A DNA stretch of 64,000 nucleotides from Strobilurus pachycystidiatus. Lineage: Eukaryota > Basidiomycota > Agaricomycetes > Agaricales > Physalacriaceae. The notes under the pieces were generated by a model. The model searched no databases. It had not been told where the DNA came from and worked only from the letters and a program-made list of their open reading frames with translations. Of the stretch, positions 45,570-54,919 are shown one piece after another. How positions within the stretch are numbered: the stretch's first letter is position 1; each line of letters starts with the position of its first letter. Where the stretch lies: NCBI GenBank assembly GCA_019915135.1, contig JAHLMK010000021.1:434001-498000 (forward strand), read 5' to 3'. Made by a program: the position numbers and the translations under genes.

Positions 45570-48260
45570 CTACGTAGAACTTACTTCCTCCTCCACCGAA
45601 TCCCGACGCCATTTTGCCTTTACGCCCTTCTCGACACCCTTCAGTTCTACTCCTTGCCCCATGAGTCGTTCTTTCATGTCACCAACAACGCTCATCACTT
45701 TTGGGACGTGTAGGGTGCGGATACGAATCAAGAATGTCGCAAAATTGATGAGGCCCAAAGGCTTGGAAATGTCATACGAGGTGACGTTACGCTCGATGAT
45801 GTGCACTCTTGTGCGCTGATGGACAGGATTTTAGTGAATTGGCTCAGAAAAAATTGTGATGCGCACAGTGCCACTTTTTGCTTCCGCGAAGCCGTCGGGG
45901 TAATCCGTCCATTCTTCAGCGTACGTCACAGTCACAACGGCAATGGTCCCTTCCGTCACCACGGCATACATGGGGAGCCCAAAAATGCCCATGGCGGCAA
46001 AGAACTTGACGGAGGCAGTGGAATAGAGCCTCGCCTGGTTGACTCCGGTGGCAAAAAAGGTCTCCTTCAACTTTTTGTGCTCACACACAAGCAAAGGAAA
46101 GTGTAAGTCTGAAACCAGTCAGATGAAGCACTGTCAGGCATAAATCAGGATGAACCTCGCCGGATATCGAGAATCTGACGATCCTCGCGGTTGTTGTCCT
46201 TTTCACCGCCGTCCTCTTCCTCATCCGGCTCTGCCTCGCCGTCCAAGTTACCTCCCGTACGCACATCGACCGTTGTGTTGTGCATTGTACGTGGCTCAAC
46301 TGTGTCATCATCCCCAGGATCTCCCTGCATCGTTTTTGCTAACAGCTCGCGCACGGAAACCCCAAAATCTTGCGCAATGGCGTATATATCACTGGGATCT
46401 TTTGCCGCAAAGGCTCGACCCAGCTGCTCCTGCCGCTTCAAGAATGTACCGCGATGAGATCCAGCATCGGTGCTGAGAGTAGCAGCTCTGGGATTCGGTG
46501 GTGTGCGCGGTGCTGTGATGAGATTGAATGACTGCGAGGCAAAAATCGACCCAAATATTTCTGGGAAACGTATGTATGCAACAGAGTCGCACTTGGCAGT
46601 CTTGGGCTCTAGACCATAATACTTGCCAATTGCAGCTTCGGAAACTGTATACAAGTTGTCGAACTTCTTTTGCTTCTGACTGCTTTCCGCCAAGTAGTCA
46701 TGCAAAGTTGTCAGGTCGCCAATGAGGAGATTGCGAGCATGATTGACTTTAGCTGGATCAGGCATTCTAGAGGAGAATGGCCTCCTTTCCTCTGTTAACT
46801 GTATGGACTCGGTGTATGTTTTTAGGTGTTTCAGGTCACTGTTGGTGTATTCACTGGAAAATTTGCTGGTCCGACCAAGCTCTCCGATGAAATCAGATTG
46901 CTGGCTGACTGGAAGAAGTGAGAGGGTTGTCGAAATTTCCCCACGTGGAAGGTTAAGGTTGCGTTCTAGCCTAGATTGAATGACCGAAAGAATCAAAATC
47001 AATAACACCAACACCAATTTTTGCACAAACTCACGATACCATCAAGTGAGCTCTTTCCCTAGATTCATTGTGTACATCGCCTTGCATGAAAATCATCAGG
47101 AGGCGATCAAAAGAATGACGGCATTCGAGTTCATTTGCGTGGCGCCAGCCCGTCCCGCGAAGTATGCGGATTTTTGACATTATGTCGCGGAGAGACTCCA
47201 TATTCTGACCGAGGATGTCCACCCCAGCTGGGCTGAGTGGGGTGTAAGATATTGTTCGGCCAACATCTATCATGGCCTGGATGGCGGAAAATGCGTGGTC
47301 TGCTGCTTTGACAAGCGCTGTCCCCTAATAGAGAATTTGAGCATCTGAAAGCCCTGATACTGTAATTCACTACACAAACCTGGTAGTTTGCAACTTTAAA
47401 CTTGAGTTCTTCCTACGGTGATTGTTCAGGATGTGAGCACCATATATCTAGTGCCAGTGAGAAAATGTGAATTACCGGAATCCAGGCAAAGGTCGTGTAG
47501 AGATGGTAGTCTTCGTTGATCTTTGCAAACGTCTCGCCATGGCTGGCTGTGCCTGACGCGAGCATGCCTGGTGTAAGGAGAGTGCGGATGACGACGCCAC
47601 GATTGGCTAATACATAATTGATTAGTAAAGACTTATCCTTCTCGTTGCCTCCCGCTGCAAGCCTGTTGTATGGTTGATGAGCATGATTTCAGTAGTTCAA
47701 ACAGAGAGCCCAGTACTAACTCGCTTGCTGACAAGCTTTGCTTTGAGCTCGTCTTTGAGCTCGTCTTCTTCTTACCACTAGCACTACCTGTAGCGCTGCC
47801 AGCCGTTGGAGGGACCGTGACATGTGGCTGCCTGATAACCAACGATTAGTATCGACGAATTAGGGCTCAGTTGAATCGAAGGAGCGGCCTCAACATACTC
47901 GGTGGTGGAATCCTCGGGGAAGTACCTGCCAGGGACCCAGTCAGTACCCGGACGCAGTCGCTATGAGTACTGGGAAGCTCCGCACCCTTGAAGAGGCGTC
48001 GGAAGAATAGCAGCACTAATTTTCTCTCTCAACACGCCGGCAATCGTCCCGTGCAGTTCGTATCACGTACGATTGGGGCGTTCCAGATCCGTGTCGACTG
48101 GACGTCTTTCTGCTTCAAAATCCAGTGAGTCGGGATGGAAGCTGTTGAGAATAACGCAGACCCACCTGTTTCTATCGATAGGGAGTCTAGTCGACTTTCT
48201 TTGGGTCGCTGCCCTGTATAACCACGCAAGGTAAGAATTATCGCAACTTGAAGCTCGAGG
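45570..48260 (-). CDS. Large Agaricomycete hypothetical protein, possible PD-(D/E)XK-like C-terminal domain (paralog 1)
   Basis: I trace homologous exons shared with the gene at 59462-62970. They include SLLINYVLANRGVVIRTLLT, GETFAKINEDYHLYTTFAWIP, a segment with IRILRGTGWRHANELECRHS, FPEIFGSIFASQSFN, and a block LHFPLLVCEHKKLKETFF continuing VKFFAAMGIFGLPMYAVVTE. The last exon has RVHIIERNVTSYDISKPLGL. Intron positions match the paralog in several places, including a phase-0 intron just before VHIIERN. The EHKK tetrad with hydrophobic flanks resembles the ExK strand of PD-(D/E)XK nucleases; that is inference. Compared with the paralog, about 30 residues after the DRLLMIF segment are missing and one junction cannot be joined cleanly. 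The N-terminal exons beyond 47900 are uncertain. The gene may be partly degenerate. Confidence 0.5.
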
Positions 48261-48756
48261 GCCACTGTGGTTGTTCGTACGGGGTGCTTGTCTTGTCAGT
48301 CATCCTCCTGATGATGTATCACAGTCTATGTCTCTTGTAGAGGAAAGATTCTGACTCCTAAAGAAGGGGAGTTGAAGGCAAGAGAGGGATGCCGCTATCG
48401 GTAGTGTGCCTCATGAACATTCGGGCACGCTGATCCCAGGCTGGTCCGGCCCTTCTTGATCATCGATTCGACAAAATTCCAAAATGGGGAATGAGTAGAG
48501 GGTGAATGAACGTTCCCTTTTTGCCAAGCGACGTTTACATGATGACTCTGTCGTACAATCATGAGCTATGCTAATGGAGGGTTGTCACTGGCAGGAGGCA
48601 TTTGTGTATGGCTCGTTACATAGATGGAAGCAGAAGACTCGATGCGCCCAGTTTCTTTTGGCCTGTGACGATCATTGTGTTCTTACCTGTGGCGTCTCAG
48701 TGCTCTATGGGGATTCAGTTGTTCCCAACCTACAACTATATAGTGAATACTCTTCT
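48261..48756. other. Intergenic before the left target duplication
   Basis: No gene recognised. Originally this was the 3' flank of the gene now at 59462-62970 before the Penelope-like array inserted. Confidence 0.5.
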
Positions 48757-49146
48757 ACGGTCAATTGACGTTGGCGGATCGCCGAATATGTAGACTAAAC
48801 ACAGATGGACAAGAGTCTGAGACGATGTCCTTTGTTGGCTGACACTGAGTAGCTGTGTATCGGCTTCGGCGGCTTTATCGGTAAGGGAAGTGTAAGTCTC
48901 GACTGGCTTCGCAAGAACATGGCCTAACTGACTTGGTAGTAATAGTAAGGCTTTTGAATGTTCATTGTTAATGTATATACAAAGTGGTACGCCTAAGTCT
49001 AAGTACTCACAGGTTACCTTCGCCAGGCAGCTTTATGAGGTATACCTGATAATGGCACCTGCAGCATCTGTAAACGCTCCCTAACATTCCCAAGCTCCCT
49101 GGTGACTCTCGGGACGTGGATATTTTGGAGCTGAATGAGAAAGGTA
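48757..49146. repeat. 390-bp target-site duplication, left copy
   Basis: Starts acggtcaattgacg and ends gaatgagaaaggta. It is repeated at 59205-59594 with no difference that I can find by eye, at a constant offset of 10,448. The match begins and stops abruptly at the boundaries of the mobile-element array. It contains, on the minus strand, a severed copy of the last 44 codons and 3' flank of the gene at 59462-62970, with no upstream exons attached. Confidence 0.9.
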
Positions 49147-49148
49147 CC

Positions 49149-49811
49149 GCCTTCAGAGACGCGCGATGCGCGTCTCTTACAGCGCTCGGTTAAAAATACT
49201 TTAACGTATCAACTCACCTAATGCTACTGTTCCATCTCCCTTCTCCGTCTCACGCCGTACCACATTCCGCGGACGCGTCATTAGAGCACGTCTGACCCAC
49301 GTACTCGGATTCTACGTCCTGACAAGACTGAACTCCTCGGATTGTCTACATCCAGACGCGCCCCGTCAGTGTGAATTAGCGTGAGATACAAGTTGAACGC
49401 ACCTAGACATGACTATGCAGTCAGTGGGAAACCACCTTCCGTTACTTCAGAGTACGGAGCTGCAGAGTTGTTACTAGGGGTTGGATACCCGGAGAGATCG
49501 AATCCAAAACAATAGTGCAGGTCGTCCTAGCCAACGACAGCGCCGGAGGAGATCGAGAGATTGGCAGGACGAAGTTCATACTAGAGCCGTCGAGTTATTG
49601 ACTCCGCCGCTTCGTGCCTGACACAGCTATCGCGTGGCCTCGCGTCACGTTATTGATCGCGCTATTTAGGTCGAGAGACCTGCCGCCTGATGAGTCTTTC
49701 ACAGACGAAACGTACCGGTCATACGTCGCGGCCAACACTTTTCTTATTCTGCAATCGGTATCTACTAGGACTACCCGACTCATCCTGAGGCGTCGCTCCG
49801 CTCCGCCTTAC
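49149..49811 (+). repeat. LTR-like repeat 1 (663 bp)
   Basis: Starts gccttcagagacgcgcgatg, ends cgctccgccttac. It opens with two hairpins: a perfect 10-bp stem with a 3-nt loop (49155-49177), then gttaaa/tttaac with a 5-nt loop (49189-49205). A hammerhead ribozyme follows near the 3' end. It runs directly into the 5' leader of the first ORF. Confidence 0.92.
49682..49732 (+). ncRNA. Hammerhead ribozyme, copy 1
   Basis: All core elements are present in order. Stem I 5' strand GCCGC is followed by CTGATGA, then stem II GTCT/AGAC closing a UUCAC loop, then GAAA. Stem III is ACGTA/TACGT around a 7-nt loop. The cleavage triplet GTC ends at 49727, and stem I 3' strand GCGGC follows. All three stems are fully complementary. 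Cleavage is predicted between 49727 and 49728. It lies in the sense orientation of the retroelement, as in other Penelope-like elements reported to carry hammerheads. Confidence 0.9.
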
Positions 49812-49891
49812 TCAGTTCAATTGTTTTCTTTCACGCCCTCACTCGTCTCTCGCTACCGCTGGCACCTGCCACTCGCGACATCATCTCACCC

Positions 49892-52800
49892 GTGTTTCCG
49901 CGCGCCCTCGGACGATCCCCATTTCGCACCGCATCACTAGACAGAGACTTCCCGTTTGCCACACGCCCATTCCACGTCTCGCATCCGCTCTTTCTTACGA
50001 CCCGTGCCACTACGCCACCCATAGCCACCATGTCCCAAGATCTCACTGGCATGATGACACTCCCGGATGGCTCCTCCGTTCCCCTTGCGCAACGTCGGCG
50101 TCGATCTGACGCAGACGAAACGTTTGTCAATTCGGATCCCCCTACGGCTTCCACTAGGAAACGCGCTCGAGGACTAGAAACCGCCTTTGATGAGGACGGC
50201 AATTACGTCCTCGAGGAACCGGAGCACATCTACGCTCCGGGCGTCGATCGCAACTGGCTTCGGCCGGAAGCTTTTGACCACCACAGCCCTGACGATCCCT
50301 GGGCTACAGATGTTCGGGCTTGTTCCGTCCATCAAACACCCGCCGTGGAACTCGTCGCGCTACTCCGCGATGTCTTTTACAAGACAAAGCGAGGATTTGA
50401 GAATACCCTCCGCAGCCTGGACTCGACTACCGCAGCTCGCGATAAGTTGATGCACCAGCTCGGAGATGGTACATCTCTACCATCCGAATGGGCTGCCACG
50501 TTCAAACCACCCGCGCTCACACTGCCGAAAGCTGTGCTCAACGAAGTCACTACGCAGTGTAGCGCACAGAAAGGGTTGGCGGACAAGCAGATCCAAGAGG
50601 CGCAGATGAGTGTAGCAAAGCTCCACCTTAGCACGTTGAGCGTTGCCGTGACCACTCTCCGCGCCAGAGCGGATGTGAGCTTGATCGTCAAGGAGTGTAC
50701 CTCCGAGATGATCGCTCTAGTTGACAGAACCCTCAAAGCTGCTAGTATTACTTCAGCCGAGAGCGGTGACCGATTCGCCCCATACATCGTGGGCATCGGG
50801 AGTTGTCTTCGCCGTACACTTGAAGACCTCCGGGTTAACAAGTCAGTCATCGCCGAGAAGGTGCGACTAGCGGCTGAGAAGAAGACAGCCACTGTCCAAG
50901 CCACCCAGGCCGACGTCGAAATGTCGGACTCCACGAAGCCCATCTCCGAGTACATCGATGCTGAAAATGCAAAGTTACGCGCCGAGATGGCTGAGCTTAG
51001 TGAGTCTTTCACGTCACAACCCCCTGCTGGTACTGACCATCGTCATCTATTGATTAGAAGCGTTGATCGGTCCCAAACCAACTACCGCAAGCGACCAACC
51101 ACCGCCCGCGAAGAAACAGAAGCAGGACAGACCCGACAAGGCCACCTCGAGTTCCAAGACACCGGGATCGTCTTCCAAGACGAAACCTGGAAAGTCCGCG
51201 CCGGATACGAAAGGAAAGGACGCTTCGACTTCGAAGTCGGCCGGACCCTCGAAGAAGAAACCCGCGATGGAACAGAAGGACAAGAAGGGAGGCAAAGGAA
51301 ACGGAAACGCCAAAGGCGAAAAGCAGGCAACGCGGAGAGGGAAAAAGCAGAAGAAGTCTGCCAGCACCGTCGAAAGCGACAGCGACTAGACGCCCTGCAC
51401 CCTACCCAGCAGCTGGGGATGGTCAGTACATGGATAACGCCGTCCGGGACGCGTTTCCATCGTGCACGGCCAAACACATACCCCCCGCTTTTCTTTCAAG
51501 CACCTTTACGTTACCAACGCCAGTTTGTTGTATCAAAAATGACTATGTTATTCTATGACACACGTATCACTAATAGATCGTTCCACAACCTCACAGATGT
51601 GGAACTGAACTACGAACAGATGAAAATACTAGCGTTGAACTCCAAGTTCGTTCCTAAACCGTTTAAAACCACGGTTGAAGCTGCACTTGAAAGCTTCGAC
51701 GATTTCAGTCGTCGTTTACGCTTAACAGAAGCAGCAAAGAAACGACGTACCATTCAGATCATTCAAGGGATCAACCCAGACTTAGAACGCGGCCAGCCAC
51801 GTTATGTGTCTAAGTTCCATATTCCAAGTCTTGATGCTGAAGCGGAACCACTCCTTCTACACATGGAGCATGCCATATCCCGGGCGCGCGCTGCGATTGG
51901 CGGACAAGTTTTAGCACAAAGATCACTAGTAGTTAAGCCAAACCTTAACCACCGTGAACTTAATAAACTGTTGGATATCCTCCGAGATAACCAACTCGTC
52001 GCCGTCCCAGCCGATAAAAACCTCGGCCTATGCATCGTCTCCGCCTCGTGGTATAGCGAGACGGCGTTGAAACTTCTCATTAACCCGTCATACCGCGAGG
52101 AAGAACCAGACCACGAACTGTTATACAGAACGTTACGCTTGATCTTTGATAGAGCGAAACCTCTGTTAACTAGTCAGCAATATAAATGGCTATGCGAGCC
52201 GGTGGACGCTCGGAAGTTCAAGGTCCCGGTTCTAAAAGTCATACCTAAGATCCACAAAGATAAGCCCTCGGGGCGCCCGATCGTACCAACATTTGACACA
52301 ATGTTGGCTAACGCGTCGGCCTGGGTTGACTTTCGCATTCGTCCCCTTCTCGCCCGGTTCGACTGGATCTTACCAGATTCCAAAACTTTCTGTCGACAAA
52401 TACTTGACGTGAAATTGAACCCGGGCGATGAAGTCTGGCTTGTTAGTGGTGATGTCGTCGCCATGTACCCTAACATACCAATCGAGGACGGCATACAACA
52501 GATAGCTACCATGCTGGGCGTCGATGCAATGAGCTTTAAATCATTACATGACGCAGCGGAACTCACCTTCTCGACATTAGATGAACTCACAGTTCTACTA
52601 ATGAGATTAGTTCTCCAGTACAACTACACATCCTTTGCCGGACGTACCTTCCACCAAGTCATTGGTACAGCAATGGGCACAGCTCTCGCGCCAACATACG
52701 CGAACCTGTTTCTTGCTGGATACGAAGGTCCCGCCCTCGCCAAATTCACGGATTGTCTGCGCTTCTACGGTCGATTCATCGACGACACATTTGCTGTCAT

Positions 52801-53494
52801 TGTCGGACCTAAGGCGCGTGCCGACGAATTCTGCGAACGGTTTGGTCAGCTACACCCAGACATGAAAATGGAGTGGAATATGTCACAATTCCGCTTACCT
52901 TTCTTGGATATCCATGTTGTACTCGAAAATGGTGTTCGAGACGTGTTCCCAAGGCTACCCGGCCCAAAGATCATTACACAAGTTTACCAGAAAGCGTTAA
53001 ACTCCTACCTTTATATCCCGTGGAAATCGTGCCATTCTACACAATCCAAGCGCGCTTGGGTTCGTGGAGAACTAATCCGCTACGTACGGATATCTTCGAG
53101 AATGGAGGACTTCTTGAAGATGCGCACGCTTTTCGTCCAGCGTCTTCGCGACCGCGGATATCCGGGAAAGTGGCTTCGGTCCGTAGTCTCAGAAGTGTCC
53201 TATGATCAGGAGCGGCCATCCGCCCTCCTCTCGCGTGAACCAGCACCACCCTGGGAACGTGAGCAACGAACATACGTTCTGAAACTCACCCACAACCCAG
53301 TATGGGACGAGATTGACCTCAATCCCATCTGGGCTGAACTCCGACATGCATGGGAGGAGTGCGGTCTCGGTAGACGCTCAGACCGCTTTCTCGCATGCTT
53401 CAAAAAACCGGAAGCACTGGGTGATATATTCAACAAAACGAATAAGCGGATTATCGAAAGCTATAATAGCAACGATCAGCAACTGGCAGTTTGA
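49892..53494 (+). CDS. Penelope-like reverse transcriptase (ORF1-RT fusion if intron retained), copy 1
   Basis: The unspliced frame is open for 1200 codons; translation probably begins at 50030 (fusion) or at an ATG near 51418 (separate RT ORF). RT blocks run from about codon 680. They include the pre-RT segment NQLVAVPADKNLGLCIV, palm motif A VSGDVVAMYPNIP (Asp about codon 854), motif B IGTAMGTALAPTYANLF (about codon 924) and motif C FIDDTFAV (Asp-Asp at codons 964-965). The thumb region FLDIHVVLENG and WVRGELIRYVRISSRMEDF follows. The C-terminus has FLACFKKPEALGDIFNKTNK, where family members with an endonuclease continue into GIY-YIG; here the protein stops about 20 residues later. All catalytic aspartates are intact, so the enzyme is likely active. 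Confidence 0.9.
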   Translation: MFPRALGRSPFRTASLDRDFPFATRPFHVSHPLFLTTRATTPPIATMSQDLTGMMTLPDGSSVPLAQRRRRSDADETFVNSDPPTASTRKRARGLETAFDEDGNYVLEEPEHIYAPGVDRNWLRPEAFDHHSPDDPWATDVRACSVHQTPAVELVALLRDVFYKTKRGFENTLRSLDSTTAARDKLMHQLGDGTSLPSEWAATFKPPALTLPKAVLNEVTTQCSAQKGLADKQIQEAQMSVAKLHLSTLSVAVTTLRARADVSLIVKECTSEMIALVDRTLKAASITSAESGDRFAPYIVGIGSCLRRTLEDLRVNKSVIAEKVRLAAEKKTATVQATQADVEMSDSTKPISEYIDAENAKLRAEMAELSESFTSQPPAGTDHRHLLIRSVDRSQTNYRKRPTTAREETEAGQTRQGHLEFQDTGIVFQDETWKVRAGYERKGRFDFEVGRTLEEETRDGTEGQEGRQRKRKRQRRKAGNAEREKAEEVCQHRRKRQRLDALHPTQQLGMVSTWITPSGTRFHRARPNTYPPLFFQAPLRYQRQFVVSKMTMLFYDTRITNRSFHNLTDVELNYEQMKILALNSKFVPKPFKTTVEAALESFDDFSRRLRLTEAAKKRRTIQIIQGINPDLERGQPRYVSKFHIPSLDAEAEPLLLHMEHAISRARAAIGGQVLAQRSLVVKPNLNHRELNKLLDILRDNQLVAVPADKNLGLCIVSASWYSETALKLLINPSYREEEPDHELLYRTLRLIFDRAKPLLTSQQYKWLCEPVDARKFKVPVLKVIPKIHKDKPSGRPIVPTFDTMLANASAWVDFRIRPLLARFDWILPDSKTFCRQILDVKLNPGDEVWLVSGDVVAMYPNIPIEDGIQQIATMLGVDAMSFKSLHDAAELTFSTLDELTVLLMRLVLQYNYTSFAGRTFHQVIGTAMGTALAPTYANLFLAGYEGPALAKFTDCLRFYGRFIDDTFAVIVGPKARADEFCERFGQLHPDMKMEWNMSQFRLPFLDIHVVLENGVRDVFPRLPGPKIITQVYQKALNSYLYIPWKSCHSTQSKRAWVRGELIRYVRISSRMEDFLKMRTLFVQRLRDRGYPGKWLRSVVSEVSYDQERPSALLSREPAPPWEREQRTYVLKLTHNPVWDEIDLNPIWAELRHAWEECGLGRRSDRFLACFKKPEALGDIFNKTNKRIIESYNSNDQQLAV
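50030..51389 (+). CDS. Retroelement ORF1 (spliced), copy 1
   Basis: Starts at the ATG at 50030 in a strong context (gccaccATGtcc). A 58-nt intron at 51000-51057 has donor GTGAGT, branch-like TACTGAC and acceptor TTGATTAG. Removing it joins ...AEMAEL to KALIGPKPTTASDQ and ends at a TAG at 51387-51389 after STVESDSD. The product is about 433 residues: an N-terminal region of helical, coiled-coil-like character, then a Lys/Ser-rich tail (PPPAKKQKQDRPDK, KKGGKGNGNAKGE) suited to nucleic-acid binding and nuclear import. The tail makes far more protein-like sense in this frame than in the RT frame. The function is inferred to be analogous to ORF1/Gag-type RNA-binding proteins. Confidence 0.65.
51000..51057 (+). 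other. 58-nt intron controlling ORF1 versus ORF1-RT fusion, copy 1
   Basis: Donor GTGAGT at 51000, branch-like TACTGAC at about 51031, acceptor ending TTGATTAG at 51057. The length is not a multiple of three. Splicing sends translation into the frame ending at 51389; retention leaves the 1200-codon fusion frame open. The same intron is at 56028-56085 in copy 2. Confidence 0.75.
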
Positions 53495-53513
53495 TACGGT
53501 TTTTTAACCTCAC

Positions 53514-54176
53514 GCCTTCAGAGACGCGCGATGCGCGTCTCTTACAGCGCTCGGTTAAAAATACTTTAACGTATCAACTCACCTAATGCTACTGTTCCAT
53601 CTCCCTTCTCCGTCTCACGCCGTACCACATTCCGCGGACGCGTCATTAGAGCACGTCTGACCCACGTACTCGGATTCTACGTCCTGACAAGACTGAACTC
53701 CTCGGATTGTCTACATCCAGACGCGCCCCGTCAGTGTGAATTAGCGTGAGATACAAGTTGAACGCACCTAGACATGACTATGCAGTCAGTGGGAAACCAC
53801 CTTCCGTTACTTCAGAGTACGGAGCTGCAGAGTTGTTACTAGGGGTTGGATACCCGGAGAGATCGAATCCAAAACAATAGTGCAGGTCGTCCTAGCCAAC
53901 GACAGCGCCGGAGGAGATCGAGAGATTGGCAGGACGAAGTTCATACTAGAGCCGTCGAGTTATTGACTCCGCCGCTTCGTGCCTGACACAGCTATCGCGT
54001 GGCCTCGCGTCACGTTATTGATCGCGCTATTTAGGTCGAGAGACCTGCCGCCTGATGAGTCTTTCACAGACGAAACGTACCGGTCATACGTCGCGGCCAA
54101 CACTTTTCTTATTCTGCAATCGGTATCTACTAGGACTACCCGACTCATCCTGAGGCGTCGCTCCGCTCCGCCTTAC
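53514..54176 (+). repeat. LTR-like repeat 2 (663 bp)
   Basis: Identical to repeat 1 by eye. It follows the first ORF after the short tail gatacggttttttaacctcac and abuts repeat 3 with no spacer, giving the diagnostic LTR-LTR head-to-tail junction. Confidence 0.92.
54047..54097 (+). ncRNA. Hammerhead ribozyme, copy 2
   Basis: Same structure as copy 1, with predicted cleavage between 54092 and 54093. It lies 4365 nt after copy 1 and 663 nt before copy 3. Confidence 0.9.
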
Positions 54177-54839
54177 GCCTTCAGAGACGCGCGATGCGCG
54201 TCTCTTACAGCGCTCGGTTAAAAATACTTTAACGTATCAACTCACCTAATGCTACTGTTCCATCTCCCTTCTCCGTCTCACGCCGTACCACATTCCGCGG
54301 ACGCGTCATTAGAGCACGTCTGACCCACGTACTCGGATTCTACGTCCTGACAAGACTGAACTCCTCGGATTGTCTACATCCAGACGCGCCCCGTCAGTGT
54401 GAATTAGCGTGAGATACAAGTTGAACGCACCTAGACATGACTATGCAGTCAGTGGGAAACCACCTTCCGTTACTTCAGAGTACGGAGCTGCAGAGTTGTT
54501 ACTAGGGGTTGGATACCCGGAGAGATCGAATCCAAAACAATAGTGCAGGTCGTCCTAGCCAACGACAGCGCCGGAGGAGATCGAGAGATTGGCAGGACGA
54601 AGTTCATACTAGAGCCGTCGAGTTATTGACTCCGCCGCTTCGTGCCTGACACAGCTATCGCGTGGCCTCGCGTCACGTTATTGATCGCGCTATTTAGGTC
54701 GAGAGACCTGCCGCCTGATGAGTCTTTCACAGACGAAACGTACCGGTCATACGTCGCGGCCAACACTTTTCTTATTCTGCAATCGGTATCTACTAGGACT
54801 ACCCGACTCATCCTGAGGCGTCGCTCCGCTCCGCCTTAC
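54177..54839 (+). repeat. LTR-like repeat 3 (663 bp)
   Basis: Directly abuts repeat 2 and leads into the second internal region. Its sequence matches the other copies, including both 5' hairpins. Confidence 0.92.
54710..54760 (+). ncRNA. Hammerhead ribozyme, copy 3
   Basis: Same structure as copy 1, with predicted cleavage between 54755 and 54756. Together with copy 2 it brackets a 663-nt noncoding segment. Confidence 0.9.
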
Positions 54840-54919
54840 TCAGTTCAATTGTTTTCTTTCACGCCCTCACTCGTCTCTCGCTACCGCTGGCACCTGCCAC
54901 TCGCGACATCATCTCACCC

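Noticed and set aside
49079..49085. Telomeric CCCTAA motif inside the target duplication
   Set aside because: A single occurrence only, not an array. It recurs only because the 390-bp segment is duplicated.
49614..49940. 108-codon plus-strand ORF in the LTR-like repeat (also at 54642 and matching shorter frames in the other copies)
   Set aside because: It runs straight through the hammerhead ribozyme and changes its end depending on what follows the repeat. The conserved feature here is RNA structure, not protein.
50377..51012. 211-codon minus-strand ORF in the retroelement (and its copy at 55405-56040)
   Set aside because: An antisense shadow of ORF1 with no domain. It is mirrored in both copies only because the DNA is duplicated.
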